Origin: Glycomyces fuscus
GTDB taxonomy: Bacteria; Actinomycetota; Actinomycetes; Streptosporangiales; Streptosporangiaceae
NCBI GenBank assembly: GCA_002529455.1
Contig: NYMS01000011.1
Location: forward strand, 40,126 to 104,125
DNA length: 64,000 nucleotides
Direction of reading: 5' to 3'
The position numbers and the translations under genes are program-made. The notes below the pieces were generated by a model. It did not search any database and had not been told where the DNA came from. It saw nothing but the letters and a program-made list of their open reading frames with translations. Below, piece after piece: positions 32,202-41,470 of the stretch (positions are counted from its first letter, which is position 1; each line of letters begins with the position of its first letter).

Positions 32202-34586
32202 TCAGTCGTCGTCCCTGCCGGGGGAGTTCGACGCGGGCGCGACCGGGAACCAGTCCTCGTCGTCCTCGGGGCCGCTGGCGGTCCCGCCGCCGCTGCTGAG
32301 GAACACGTTGACCGTGGCCCCCTCCGGCAGCCGCGTCCCCGGGTCCGGGTTGACCGCGGCCACCGCGCCCTCGGGCTCGGGGGAGCGGACCCGGGTCGAG
32401 GACACGTTCACCGTGTAGCCCGCGCCCTCCAGCGCGCTCACCGCGTCCGCCTCGGACCGGCCGACCACGTCCGGCACGCCGCCGTCGTCACTGGCCGGGC
32501 TGGCGTCCTCGTCCGAACGCGGGGCCGAGGTCGAGCCGAACTGCGACGGGGGCGACGGCAGCTGCTCGACGTCCAGGCCCTCGTGGGCGCCGACCATGGT
32601 CTCCTCCCAGATCGGGCCCGGGATCGTCGCCCCGTAGACCACCGGGAAGTAGCGGTCGCCGATGGTGACGTTGCGCAGCGGGTACTGCTGCGGGCCGCGC
32701 GGGTCGCCGACGAAGACCGCACCGGCCATCTGCGGGGTGAACCCGGCGAACCAGGCCGCGGCCGAGCCGTCGGTGGTACCGGTCTTGCCCGCCGCCGGGC
32801 GGCCGATGTGCAGGTTGGCCGCGGTGCCGCCGTTGAAGGGCTGCGTCAGCAGGTAGCTGACCCCGTCGGCGACCTCCTCGTCGATCACCCGCTCGCACTC
32901 GGGCTCGATCTCGATCGTCTCGTTCGCGTGCTGGTCGACGATCTTGGTGATGGCCTGCGGCTCGCACAGCATCCCGCCCGAGGCGAAGACCGCGTAGGCG
33001 TTGGCCACCCGCAGCGGGGAGACCTCCTCGCTGCCCAGGGTGAAGCTGCTGTTGGCCAGTGACCGCTCGTTCTCGGTGAACAGCGTGCCGTCCGCGCGCC
33101 GCAGCCCCAGGGTCTCCGCCATCTCCATCACGTCGCAGATGCCCACCCGCGCCTGGAGCTGCGCGAAGTAGGTGTTGGACGAGGCCCTCGTCCCGGTCAT
33201 CATGTTGTGCGTGGTGTTGGAGTTGGTGTCACCGGAGTTGCTGGGCGACCAGGGACTCAGGGTGCCGCCGTTGCAGCTGCGCTGCCCGCTGACGGTCACG
33301 CTGGTCGGGGAGTTGAACGCGGTGCCGAACGGCAGGCCCTCGTCCAGCGCCGCGGCCAGGGTGATCGCCTTGAACGTGGACCCCGCCTGGAAGCCGCTGC
33401 TGCCTCCCCGGTCCGCGTCGGTGGCGAAGTTGATGGAGGTCTCGCCGAGCTTGCTCTCGTCGGGCCCGTAGTTGCGGCTCTGCACCATGCCCAGGATGTG
33501 GCCGGTGCCCGGCTCGATGACCACCTCGGCGGCCACCTTGCGGGACTCGTTCTCGCGCGGGACCCACTTGTCCACGGCGTCCTGCGCCGACCCCTGGGTC
33601 TGCGGGTCGAGCGTGGTGTGGATCTGGAGCCCGGCGGTGCGCAGCCACCGCGCCCGCTCGGTCTCGTTCTGGCCGAAGCGCTCGTCCTTCTCGATCTCCT
33701 GGACCACGTAGTCGCAGAAGAACGGCTGGTCGCTGGGCACGCACCCGTTGGGCGGGGTGGAGACCTCCACCTCCATCGGGATCTGCTTGGCCTCCTCGGC
33801 CTCCGCCTCCGTGATCGCGCCGGTGACCACCATGCGGTCGAGTACGACGTTGCGGCGGTCGGTGGTCTGCTCGGGGAAGAATCGGGGGTTGTAGAGGTAG
33901 GGGTAGCGCACCAGGCCCGCGATGGTGGCGGCCTGGTGCAGCTCCAGGTCGCTGGCGGGCACCTGGAAGAAGTGCTGCGCGGCGGACTCGACCCCGTAGG
34001 CGCCGTCGCTGAAGTAGGCGATGTTGAGGTAGCCCTCGAGGATCTCGTCCTTGGTCATCCGCTGTTCCAGGGCGACGGCGTAGCGCAGCTCCCGGATCTT
34101 GCGGGCGACCGTGGTCTCGGAGGCCTCCTCCAGTTCCTCCTGGGTGGTGGCCGCCTCGATCTGGACGTTCTTGACGTACTGCTGGGTGATGGAGGACGCG
34201 CCCTGGGTGTTGCCGTTGAGCGTGCGGACCGCGGCGCGCAGCGTGCCCGACACGTCCATGCCGCCGTGCTCGTAGAAGTGGGCGTCCTCGATGGCGAGGA
34301 TCGCGTCGACCATGACCGGAGAGATGTCCTCGAGTTCGACGAGTTCGCGGTTCTGGTCGAAGATCTCCGCGATGACGCCGCCCTCGCTGTCATAGATCGT
34401 CGACCTCTGAGGAGGCGGCGGAGTCTCCAGGTTGCTGGGCATCTCAAGGAAGCCGCTGGCCACGTTGCGCGCCGTGATGCCCAGTCCCCCCACGGCGGGA
34501 AGGGCGAGCGCGGCGACGAGGAGTCCCGCGACGACGCCGACGACGACCAGTTGGCTGATTCTCTGAAGCAATGTCCCCTGACCCAC
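32202..34586 (-). CDS. bifunctional penicillin-binding protein (class A) with C-terminal PASTA domain
   Basis: A 794-aa peptidoglycan synthase. Order: short cytoplasmic end, TM helix (about 12-33), GT51 glycosyltransferase (about 60-240, with EDAHFYEHGGMD and QGASSITQQYVKN), linker, transpeptidase (about 330-640) with SxxK at STFK, SxN at SSN and KTGT at GKTGTT. One PASTA domain (about 700-765, VPDVVGRSEADAVSALEGAGY) and a Gly/Ser/Asp tail follow. GTG start at 34586. Its position next to wblA is conserved in Streptomyces, supporting the core role. Confidence 0.95.
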   Translation of the reverse strand: MGQGTLLQRISQLVVVGVVAGLLVAALALPAVGGLGITARNVASGFLEMPSNLETPPPPQRSTIYDSEGGVIAEIFDQNRELVELEDISPVMVDAILAIEDAHFYEHGGMDVSGTLRAAVRTLNGNTQGASSITQQYVKNVQIEAATTQEELEEASETTVARKIRELRYAVALEQRMTKDEILEGYLNIAYFSDGAYGVESAAQHFFQVPASDLELHQAATIAGLVRYPYLYNPRFFPEQTTDRRNVVLDRMVVTGAITEAEAEEAKQIPMEVEVSTPPNGCVPSDQPFFCDYVVQEIEKDERFGQNETERARWLRTAGLQIHTTLDPQTQGSAQDAVDKWVPRENESRKVAAEVVIEPGTGHILGMVQSRNYGPDESKLGETSINFATDADRGGSSGFQAGSTFKAITLAAALDEGLPFGTAFNSPTSVTVSGQRSCNGGTLSPWSPSNSGDTNSNTTHNMMTGTRASSNTYFAQLQARVGICDVMEMAETLGLRRADGTLFTENERSLANSSFTLGSEEVSPLRVANAYAVFASGGMLCEPQAITKIVDQHANETIEIEPECERVIDEEVADGVSYLLTQPFNGGTAANLHIGRPAAGKTGTTDGSAAAWFAGFTPQMAGAVFVGDPRGPQQYPLRNVTIGDRYFPVVYGATIPGPIWEETMVGAHEGLDVEQLPSPPSQFGSTSAPRSDEDASPASDDGGVPDVVGRSEADAVSALEGAGYTVNVSSTRVRSPEPEGAVAAVNPDPGTRLPEGATVNVFLSSGGGTASGPEDDEDWFPVAPASNSPGRDDD

Positions 34587-35011
34587 CCCATCAGACTAGG
34601 TGACCACGAACGTGCGAAGTGGCCCGATGTGGAACGGATAGTGCGCGAACGCGCGGAAATGACCCGCCTACCGCGGGCTGTGCCCCCATGCCATCTTTTC
34701 ATGCCTATCGCAGGCCGGACGCTGTCCGGTTCGGCGGCGCGGCAGGCCCGCCCCGACCGGCGCGGAGAGCCCTCGGCCCCCGCGCAATGGCCCGAGCGGG
34801 CCATATCGGTGGGACGTGAGGGGGGTCGATCGGGTTCTGTTGGCGCGGCAATCGAATCCGTAACTTCTAGGCAACAGGGGTGGGCGTCGACCACCGCACC
34901 CCACGCGACAGCGGGAGCCCACCGTGTTCTCCCCTCCGGCCGGGGCACGCGCGTGCCCCGTGTCCCGGATCCGCTGGCGCGGGGACCGGGTGCGCACAGG
35001 GGAGTAGAGGC
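34587..35011. promoter_or_regulatory. wblA upstream region with a 20-bp palindrome
   Basis: A 425-bp gap between divergent PBP and wblA genes. It contains a perfect palindrome CGGGGCACGC/GCGTGCCCCG at 34941-34960, only 52 bp before the wblA start. A candidate -10-like stretch TAACTTCTAGGC lies near 34,860. The palindrome is a plausible operator or 5'-UTR hairpin. Confidence 0.5.
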
Positions 35012-35335
35012 ATGTGGACCGACCAGTGGACGACCAGGGCGCTGTGCCGGCGGGTGGACCCCGACGCGCTGTTCGTCCAGGGCGCGGCGCAGCAGCGCGC
35101 CAAACGCATCTGCCAGGAGTGCCCGGTACGCACCGACTGCCTGACCGACGCCCTCGACAACCGGGTCGAGTTCGGCGTCTGGGGCGGGATGACCGAGCGC
35201 GAGCGCCGCGCCCTCCTGCGCAAGCACCCCGGCGTCACCAGCTGGGGCCCGCTCCTGGAGGAGGCCCTCAGGGAGGGTGACGCCGACCTCGCCAGCTACG
35301 CGGCCGAGCACGCCGAGCGCACCTCGGCGGCCTAG
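35012..35335 (+). CDS. wblA: WhiB-family iron-sulfur regulator WblA
   Basis: A 107-aa WhiB-like [4Fe-4S] protein that works with the principal sigma factor. The four cluster cysteines appear as LCRRVDPDALF, then ICQECPVRTDC (C-x2-C-x5-C), and the beta-turn motif GVWGGMTERERR. In Streptomyces WblA delays or controls sporulation and represses antibiotic pathways. The gene order with PBP and two ArsA ATPases is the same there, which supports the symbol. ATG 35012 follows GGAGTAGAGG. It overlaps the convergent ATPase gene by 4 bp. Confidence 0.93.
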   Translation: MWTDQWTTRALCRRVDPDALFVQGAAQQRAKRICQECPVRTDCLTDALDNRVEFGVWGGMTERERRALLRKHPGVTSWGPLLEEALREGDADLASYAAEHAERTSAA

Positions 35336-36483
35336 GTGTGCGGCTCCCGGCCCGCCAGCTCCTCGCCGATGCCGCGCAGTCCCGCGAGGTCGTGCACGTC
35401 CTCCGGAAGGGCGGCCACCTCGGCCACGCGCACACCGCCGTGCGCCGACAGCAGCGTGTCCCGCAGCCGGGTCTCGCGCCCGCGCGTGCGGACCCTCTCC
35501 GCGTGCAGCCGCAGGGCCGCCGAGGCCGGGGTCCGCGCCCCCGTACGCTCCAGCGACTCCGCCGCGGCGACCGCCTCACGCGCGTCCAGGGACCCGCCCG
35601 CCCCCTCGGGCAGCGGATGCGTCCGGTTGACCACCAGCCCGGCCAACGGCATGCCGTCGGTGGCCAGCCGCTCCACGAAGTAGGCCGCCTCGCGCATCGC
35701 GTCCGTGTCCGGCACGGCCACCACCACGAAGGCCGTCCCCGGTGCCTGGAGCAGCCGGTAGGTGCGCTCCGCGCGCTTCTGGAAGCCGCCGAACACCGTG
35801 TCGAACGCGGCCACGAAGGACCGCAGGTCGTCGAGGAGCTGGGCGCCCACGACCCTGCCGATCGCCGAGGTCACCAGGTTGAACCCGGCGCCGAGCAGCC
35901 GGAACGCCCCCGTGCTGGCCGGGGCGCTCAGGAAGCGGATCAGGCGCCCGTCCAGGAAGCGTCCGAGCCTCTTGGGCGCGTCCAGGAAGTCCAGGGCGGA
36001 CCGGCTGGGCGGGGTGTCCACCACGATCAGGTCCCAGTCCCCCGACTGGCGCAGCTGGCCCAGCTTCTCCATGGCCATGTACTCCTGCGTGCCGGAGAAG
36101 CTCGTGGAGAGGGTCTGGTAGAAGGGGTTGGCCAGGATCTGCCGGGCCCGCTCGGGGTCCGCGTGCTCCCTGACGACCTCGTCGAAGGTCCGCTTCATGT
36201 CGAGCATCATCGCGTGCAGGCTGCCGCCCGCCCCCCCGGGCAGCGGGACCGGGCGCGGTGTGTCGTCCAGCGCGTCCAGCCCGAGGGACTGGGCCAGCCG
36301 CCGCGCCGGGTCCACGGTGATCACCACGGTCCGCCGTCCGCGCTCGGCGGCGCGCAGCCCCAGCGCCGCGGCCGTGGTGGTCTTGCCGACCCCGCCGGCG
36401 CCGCAGCACACGATGATCCGCGTACCGGGATCGTCCAGGAGGGCGTCCACGTCCAGGCGCCCGGCCCCCACCGCCGCGGTCAC
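35332..36483 (-). CDS. ArsA/GET3-like ATPase (second of pair)
   Basis: A 383-aa SIMIBI ATPase with P-loop CCGAGGVGKTTTAAAL (about 27-41), VVDTPPSRSALDFLDAP (switch II, Walker B), and TVDPARRLAQSLG. GET3-like proteins deliver tail-anchored membrane proteins in eukaryotes; the actinobacterial pair has no proven role. The GTG start overlaps the stop of the first ATPase (GTGA). Convergent with wblA, overlapping by 4 bp. Confidence 0.9.
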   Translation of the reverse strand: MTAAVGAGRLDVDALLDDPGTRIIVCCGAGGVGKTTTAAALGLRAAERGRRTVVITVDPARRLAQSLGLDALDDTPRPVPLPGGAGGSLHAMMLDMKRTFDEVVREHADPERARQILANPFYQTLSTSFSGTQEYMAMEKLGQLRQSGDWDLIVVDTPPSRSALDFLDAPKRLGRFLDGRLIRFLSAPASTGAFRLLGAGFNLVTSAIGRVVGAQLLDDLRSFVAAFDTVFGGFQKRAERTYRLLQAPGTAFVVVAVPDTDAMREAAYFVERLATDGMPLAGLVVNRTHPLPEGAGGSLDAREAVAAAESLERTGARTPASAALRLHAERVRTRGRETRLRDTLLSAHGGVRVAEVAALPEDVHDLAGLRGIGEELAGREPHT

Positions 36484-37526
36484 AGCCGCACCCCCCGCTC
36501 GACCATCAGCCGCGCCAGGGAGTCCAGGGCGGCGCGGTCCACCCCGCCCTCCAGCAGCGGCAGCTCCAGCAGCGGGCGGCCCAGGTCCTCCAGGCCCGAG
36601 CGCATCCGGCGCTCCAGCCGCACCCGCAGCGCGTGGGAGCGCAACTCGCCGGCGAGCGCCGCCGCGAGCTCCCGCGCGTCCTCCAGGCGCGCCTCCTTCA
36701 ACCCGGTTGCCAGAGCGTCCAGGTCGGTCCGCCCCTCCGCGGCGGCGGCCAGGTCGGCCTCGTCCAGCAGCGGCGGCCGCACCATGTTCACCAGCACCAT
36801 GCCCACGTTGAGCCCCAGTCCGCCGACCTCGGCGATCCCGTCCCGGGTCTCCTGGACGGGCATCTCCTCCAGCAGGGACACGAGGTGCACCCGGGTCTGC
36901 CCCGAGCGGATGACCTCCATGACCCGGTCGGCGTGGTTGCGGATCGGCCCCACGCGGGCCAGCCCCGCCACCTCGGAGTTCACGTTGAGGAACTGGGCGA
37001 TCCGCCCGGTGGGCGGCGCGTCCATCACCACCGCGTCGTAGTGGAAGGGCGCCGCCGACGCGCCCTCGGAGGGCCTGCGGCGACCGCCCCGGCGGCGCCG
37101 CACCGCCTCGGTGGCCTTGCCGGTGAGCAGGACGTCGCGCAGCCCGGGGGCGATGGTGGTGGCGAAGTCCACGGCGCCCATCCTGTTGAGCGCCTGGCCC
37201 GCCCGGCGCATCCCGTAGAACATCTCCAGGTACTCCAGCAGAGCCGCCTCGGCGTCGGCCGCCAGCACGCTCACGCTGCCGCCGCCGGGCGCGGCCATCA
37301 TCTCCCGCTCCTCGTAGGGAAGCGGCGGGCTGCCGAGGAGGGTGGCGATGCCCTGGCGGCCCTCCACCTCGACCAGCAGCACCCTCGCGCCGCCGGTGGC
37401 CAGTGCCAGCGCCAGCGCGGCGGCCGTGGTGGTCTTGCCGGTCCCGCCCTTGCCGGTGACGATGTGCAGTCGTGCTCCCGCGCAGGCCTCTCCCGGAGGC
37501 TTGGGTCCGTGCTCGCTCTCGCTCAC
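36480..37526 (-). CDS. ArsA/GET3-like ATPase (first of pair)
   Basis: A 348-aa paralogue of the downstream ATPase. P-loop VTGKGGTGKTTTAAAL (about 23-38), Walker B region YDAVVMDAPPTGRIAQFL, and the LVEVEGRQGIATLLG switch. An Arg-rich insert (RRRRGGRRRPSEG) lies near residue 150. GTG start at 37526. Cotranscribed with the second ATPase; the pair may work as a heterodimer, an inference from tandem coupling. Confidence 0.9.
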   Translation of the reverse strand: MSESEHGPKPPGEACAGARLHIVTGKGGTGKTTTAAALALALATGGARVLLVEVEGRQGIATLLGSPPLPYEEREMMAAPGGGSVSVLAADAEAALLEYLEMFYGMRRAGQALNRMGAVDFATTIAPGLRDVLLTGKATEAVRRRRGGRRRPSEGASAAPFHYDAVVMDAPPTGRIAQFLNVNSEVAGLARVGPIRNHADRVMEVIRSGQTRVHLVSLLEEMPVQETRDGIAEVGGLGLNVGMVLVNMVRPPLLDEADLAAAAEGRTDLDALATGLKEARLEDARELAAALAGELRSHALRVRLERRMRSGLEDLGRPLLELPLLEGGVDRAALDSLARLMVERGVRL

Positions 37527-37678
37527 CCCAGGCAGTCTATGCGGGCGTTCCGGGGAGGGTCCGGGATCGGCGCCGCGGTGGGCGCGGGAAGGCGCGCGGA
37601 TGAGTAGGGTGGCGGCGTTGACGTGCGGCGCCCCGCCGTGGGGCGGGGCGCCGGTGACCGAGCAGGGGTGAGGGACGT

Positions 37679-37852
37679 ATGAGCAAGTGGGAGTACCAGA
37701 GCGTGGCGCTGCTGTCGCACGCCACCAAGCAGATCCTGGACAACTGGGGCGCCGACGGCTGGGAGCTCGTCTCCGTCGTGCCCGCACCGCTGCCGGAGGG
37801 TACCGACCCCCGCAACCAGCAGTACGTCGCGTACATGAAGCGGGAGCTGTGA
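37679..37852 (+). CDS. DUF4177 domain protein (57 aa)
   Basis: A short protein, SKWEYQSVALLSHATKQILDN then WGADGWELVSVVPAPLPEG, matching the DUF4177 pattern (W-E-Y ... L-N-x-x-G-x-x-G-W-E-L-V). No function is known. The stop overlaps the next ATG (TGATG), so it is coupled to ridA-type translation. The same small gene precedes RidA in related actinomycetes. Confidence 0.85.
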   Translation: MSKWEYQSVALLSHATKQILDNWGADGWELVSVVPAPLPEGTDPRNQQYVAYMKREL

Positions 37853-38313
37853 TGGCCACCCCCGAGGAGCGGATCGCCGAGCTGGGCCTGGCCCTGCCCG
37901 AGGTGGCCGCGCCCGTCGCGTCGTACACGCCGGCGGTGCGCAGCGGGAACCACGTGTACGTGTCCGGCCAGCTGCCGTTCGTGGAGGGGAGGCTCCCCGC
38001 CACGGGCAAGGTCGGCGCGGAGGTCAGCCCGGAGACGGCCAAGGAGCTGGCCGCGCTGTGCGCGCTGAACGCGGTCGCCGCCGTGCGCGCCGAGATCGGC
38101 GAGCTGTCCGGCGTGGTCCGCGTGGTGAAGGTGGGCGGCTTCGTGGCCAGCACCCCCGACTTCACGGGACAGCCCGGCGTGGTGAACGGGGCCAGCGACC
38201 TGCTGGCCCGGGTCTTCGGCGACGCCGGTGTCCACGCCCGCGCCGCCGTGGGCGTGGCGGCCCTGCCGTTGGACGCTCCGGTCGAGGTTGAGATGATCGT
38301 CGAGGTCCGCTGA
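37852..38313 (+). CDS. RidA family protein (YjgF/UK114)
   Basis: A 153-aa RidA-like protein that probably hydrolyses reactive enamine/imine intermediates. Features: SYTPAVRSGNHVYVSGQLPF near residue 25, NAVAAVRAEIGEL, and the C-terminal RAAVGVAALPLDAPVEVEMIV, whose R-x-x-V-x-V-x-x-L-P-x-x-x-x-V-E pattern includes the substrate-binding Arg. Coupled to the DUF4177 gene. Confidence 0.92.
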   Translation: MATPEERIAELGLALPEVAAPVASYTPAVRSGNHVYVSGQLPFVEGRLPATGKVGAEVSPETAKELAALCALNAVAAVRAEIGELSGVVRVVKVGGFVASTPDFTGQPGVVNGASDLLARVFGDAGVHARAAVGVAALPLDAPVEVEMIVEVR

Positions 38314-38386
38314 GCGGTCCGCCCTCTTTTCGGGGGCGGTGGCCCTCGTTTCGCGGAGCTCTGTTCCCGAGGAGGAGGGTGCGCCG

Positions 38387-39274
38387 ATGCACGACGACCC
38401 GGCACGCGACGGCACCGTGCGCGAGGACGCGGCGCGGAGCGGCCCGGCGTCCGCCGCCGCTCCCCGCCCGGCCGCCACGGTCATGCTCCTGCGGCCCTCC
38501 GGCGGCGTCCGGGACGGGGGCGCGGACGGCCCCATGGAGGTCCTGCTCATGCGCAGGGTCCGCTCCATGGGGTTCGCGCCGGGCGCCTTCGTCTTCCCCG
38601 GCGGCGGCGTGGACGCGCGCGACGCCGACGGCGACCTGCCCTGGACCGGCCCCGGCCCGGGGGAGTGGGCGCGCACGCTGGGCACCGACGTGCGCATGGC
38701 CCGGGCGCTGGTGTGCGCCGCGGTCCGCGAGACCTTCGAGGAGACCGGCGTCCTGCTGGCCAGCGAGCCCGAGCACGCCGACGAGGAGGCCATCACCCTC
38801 GACACCTCCTCCGAGGAGTGGGAGCGGGACCGGCTGGGGCTGATCGACCGCTCCCGCTCCTTCACCGAGGTGCTGTCCCGGCGCGGCCTCGTGCTGCGCT
38901 CGGAGTGGCTGCGCGCGTGGTCGCGCTGGATCACCCCGAGGGCCGAGCCGCGCCGCTACGACACCTGGTTCTTCGCGGCCGAGCTCCCGCCGGGGCAGGC
39001 TTCGCGCGACGTGGGCGGCGAGGCCGACCTCACCCGGTGGACCGATCCCGCCGAGGTCCGGGGCGAGTGGGAGGCGGGCCGCATGCCGATGCTGCCGCCC
39101 ACGGTGGCGGCCTGCGCCGAACTCGCGGACTGCCGGACCCTCCGGGGGGTACGGGAGGCCCGACGGGATATCGTCCCCATTGAGCCGGTCGTCCGGGAGA
39201 TCGGCGGCCAGATGCGCGTCGTCACGCCGAACGGGGTGGACTACCCTCTTCCGAAGCCCGACGCGAACCCCTGA
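38387..39274 (+). CDS. NUDIX hydrolase family protein
   Basis: A 295-aa protein. The N-terminal 40 residues are variable. The Nudix core has LLMRRVRSMGFAPGAFVFPGG, and the helix ARALVCAAVRETFEETGVLLA supplies R-E-x-x-E-E-x-G. The separation between GG and RE is large because of a 40-residue insert, as in the NUDT19-like/CoA-type group. The C-terminal region is ill-defined. ATG 38387 follows GAGGAGGAG. Likely cotranscribed with RidA and the MBL gene downstream. Confidence 0.85.
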   Translation: MHDDPARDGTVREDAARSGPASAAAPRPAATVMLLRPSGGVRDGGADGPMEVLLMRRVRSMGFAPGAFVFPGGGVDARDADGDLPWTGPGPGEWARTLGTDVRMARALVCAAVRETFEETGVLLASEPEHADEEAITLDTSSEEWERDRLGLIDRSRSFTEVLSRRGLVLRSEWLRAWSRWITPRAEPRRYDTWFFAAELPPGQASRDVGGEADLTRWTDPAEVRGEWEAGRMPMLPPTVAACAELADCRTLRGVREARRDIVPIEPVVREIGGQMRVVTPNGVDYPLPKPDANP

Positions 39275-39349
39275 GGGCCGCCGGGGCACGGGCCGCGTAC
39301 CGGCCCCCGGCCGCTCCCCGGTCCGGTTCGGCGAGCGAAGCGAGGTGCG

Positions 39350-40156
39350 ATGAGGATCGACGGTTCCGGGACACTGCGCGCCAGCTGCGTGCTGTGCCCC
39401 AATCCCGGCCCGATGACGCTGGAGGGCACCAACACCTGGATCCTGCGGGAGCCGGGCGCGCGCGGGGTCGTGGTCGTCGACCCCGGCCCCCACGACGAGC
39501 GCCACCTGGAGCGCGTGGCGCGGACGGTGCAGGAGCAGGGCGCCCAGGTCCTGATGGCCGTGGTGACCCACCGCCACCCCGACCACGGGGAGGGCGCCCG
39601 GTACTTCTCGGAGCTGACCGGCGCCCCCGTGCACGCGGTCGACCCCGGGACGAGGGTCGGCGGACGCGGCCTGTCCGACGGCGAGGTCCTGGAGGCCGAC
39701 GGCCTGCGGGTGCGGGTGATCGCCACCCCCGGCCACACGGAGGACTCCGTCTGCCTGATGGTGGAGGCCGACAACACCATCCTGACCGGCGACACGGTCC
39801 TGGGCCACGGCACCACGGTGATCGACGGCGACGACGGGCTGGGCCCCTACATGGAGTCGCTGTACCGGCTGCGCGCCCTCGTGCGCGAGCACGACGTGCG
39901 CACCCTGCTGCCCGGCCACGGTCCCATCATCACGTCCCCGTCCACGGTGCTGGACTCCTACGTCGACCACCGCGAGTCGCGCCTGGGGCAGGTCCTGGAC
40001 GCGGTGCGCGCGGGGGCGACCGGGGTCGAGCAGATCGTCGACCGCGTCTACCCCGACGTCACCGAGCAGATCCGGTTCGCGGCGGCCTCGTCGGTGCGCG
40101 CCCAGCTGCGCTACCTCTCGGCGCGCGGCGACCTGCCCGAGGGCGTCGAGGCCTAG
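39350..40156 (+). CDS. MBL-fold metallo-hydrolase (LACTB2-like)
   Basis: A 268-aa metallo-beta-lactamase-fold enzyme. Motifs: LEGTNTWIL near residue 24, HRHPDHGEGA (zinc site HxHxDH at about 74-79), TPGHTEDSV, LTGDTVLGHGTT, and LLPGHGPI. A C-terminal winged-helix-like extension (about 210-268) fits the LACTB2 subgroup, whose human member is a ribonuclease. Substrate uncertain. Confidence 0.9.
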   Translation: MRIDGSGTLRASCVLCPNPGPMTLEGTNTWILREPGARGVVVVDPGPHDERHLERVARTVQEQGAQVLMAVVTHRHPDHGEGARYFSELTGAPVHAVDPGTRVGGRGLSDGEVLEADGLRVRVIATPGHTEDSVCLMVEADNTILTGDTVLGHGTTVIDGDDGLGPYMESLYRLRALVREHDVRTLLPGHGPIITSPSTVLDSYVDHRESRLGQVLDAVRAGATGVEQIVDRVYPDVTEQIRFAAASSVRAQLRYLSARGDLPEGVEA

Positions 40157-40493
40157 GGAGCGTGTGGCGGTGTCCTTCGGGACCTCCGCCTCACCCCGGC
40201 TCCTGCCCGGGCGCCCGGGCCACACCCCGCGGGTCCGGGGTCCACCCGGCACAACACCATGCGGACTCCCCGGCCTCCGGCGGGCCCGGAGGCGCGGCCC
40301 ACGCGGTGACGGCCACGCCGCCCGGACGGCCCCGCCAGGGCCGCGCCGGCAGGCGTGGGCGTGAACGGCCGCGGACACGGCTGTGGCCGCCCACCCCGCG
40401 GGGGAGAGCGGCCACACAGCTTTCGGACCCGGGGTGCCCCGGTGCGGGCGCGGACGTCGACACCCCCGGGGAACCCTGTTCGAGGAGCACGAC
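40157..40493. other. intergenic region without a recognised feature
   Basis: 337 bp between the convergent MBL and crp genes. Several short GC-rich inverted segments can be drawn, none with the length of the other terminators here. No frame with a credible start. Confidence 0.5.
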
Positions 40494-41177
40494 CTAGCGG
40501 GCGCGGCGGCGCATCCGCTCGACGTCGAGCAGGACGACGGCCTTGGCCTCGATCCGCAGCCAGCCGCGCAGGGCGAACTCGGCGAGGGCCTTGTTGACCG
40601 TCTCACGGGAGGCGCCGACCAGCTGGGCGAGCTCCTCCTGGGTGAGGTCGTGGTGGACGTGCAGTCCGTCCTCGCCCTCCTTGCCGAACTTGTCGGCCAG
40701 CTCCAGCAGGGCCTTGGCGACGCGGCCGGGCACGTCGGTGAAGACGAGGTCGGCCATCACGTCGTTGGTCCGGCGCAGGCGGGCGGCCAGCGCCTTGAGC
40801 AGCTGGAGCGACACGTGCGGGCGGCTGGACAGGAACGGGCGCAGGTCGTCGTGGCCCAGGCCCGCGAGCACCGAGTCGGTGACCGCGACGGCGCTCGCGG
40901 TGCGCGGGCGCGGGTCGAACAGCGACAGCTCGCCGAACATCTCGCTGGGGCCGAGCACCCCGAGCAGGTTCTCGCGGCCGTCCACGGCCGTGCGGGTCAG
41001 CTTCACCTTCCCGCTGAGGATGACGTACAGGCGGTCGCCCTCGTCACCCTCGTTGAACAGGGTCTGACCGCGGCCGAGACGCACCTCGTTCACCGAGGAG
41101 CGGAGTGCGGCCGTGTCCTCCTCGTCCAGCGCCTCGAACAGAGGGGCCTTCCGCAGCACCTCGTTGATCTCGTCCAC
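40494..41177 (-). CDS. crp: Crp/Fnr-family transcriptional regulator
   Basis: A 227-aa cAMP receptor-type regulator. Residues 20-130 form the cyclic nucleotide-binding beta roll, with GDRLYVILSGKVKL and the phosphate-binding segment MFGELSLFDPRPRTASAVA. Residues 165-220 are a winged helix with recognition helix ASRETVNKALAEF. The closest known protein by sequence is Streptomyces Crp, a regulator of germination and antibiotic synthesis. GTG 41177 is 7 bp from AGGAGG; GTG 41180 is the alternative. Divergent from nth, as in Streptomyces. Confidence 0.94.
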   Translation of the reverse strand: MDEINEVLRKAPLFEALDEEDTAALRSSVNEVRLGRGQTLFNEGDEGDRLYVILSGKVKLTRTAVDGRENLLGVLGPSEMFGELSLFDPRPRTASAVAVTDSVLAGLGHDDLRPFLSSRPHVSLQLLKALAARLRRTNDVMADLVFTDVPGRVAKALLELADKFGKEGEDGLHVHHDLTQEELAQLVGASRETVNKALAEFALRGWLRIEAKAVVLLDVERMRRRAR

Positions 41178-41470
41178 CACACGTCCTCCTAAAACCTGAC
41201 CGCCAACAGTGTGACGTATATCGCACCCGGGTGTGAAACCAGGTCGTGGTCCCGGCTTGTCCGCCGAGAGACAACTGCCCACAACAGCCGACGTCAGCCC
41301 CTGCGATCCTAGCCGTCATCAGTTCTGTACCAGGGCTGTCCGCGCCGCGCCACCGGACATTGGTTACATAGCCCCGTCCGCCGGCCGCGGTGCCCCCCGT
41401 TTCCGGCGGGCGGGCGGACACGGTCGGCGGGCGCGGTCCGCCCCGCCACCGGGACGCCTACCCTGTGACG

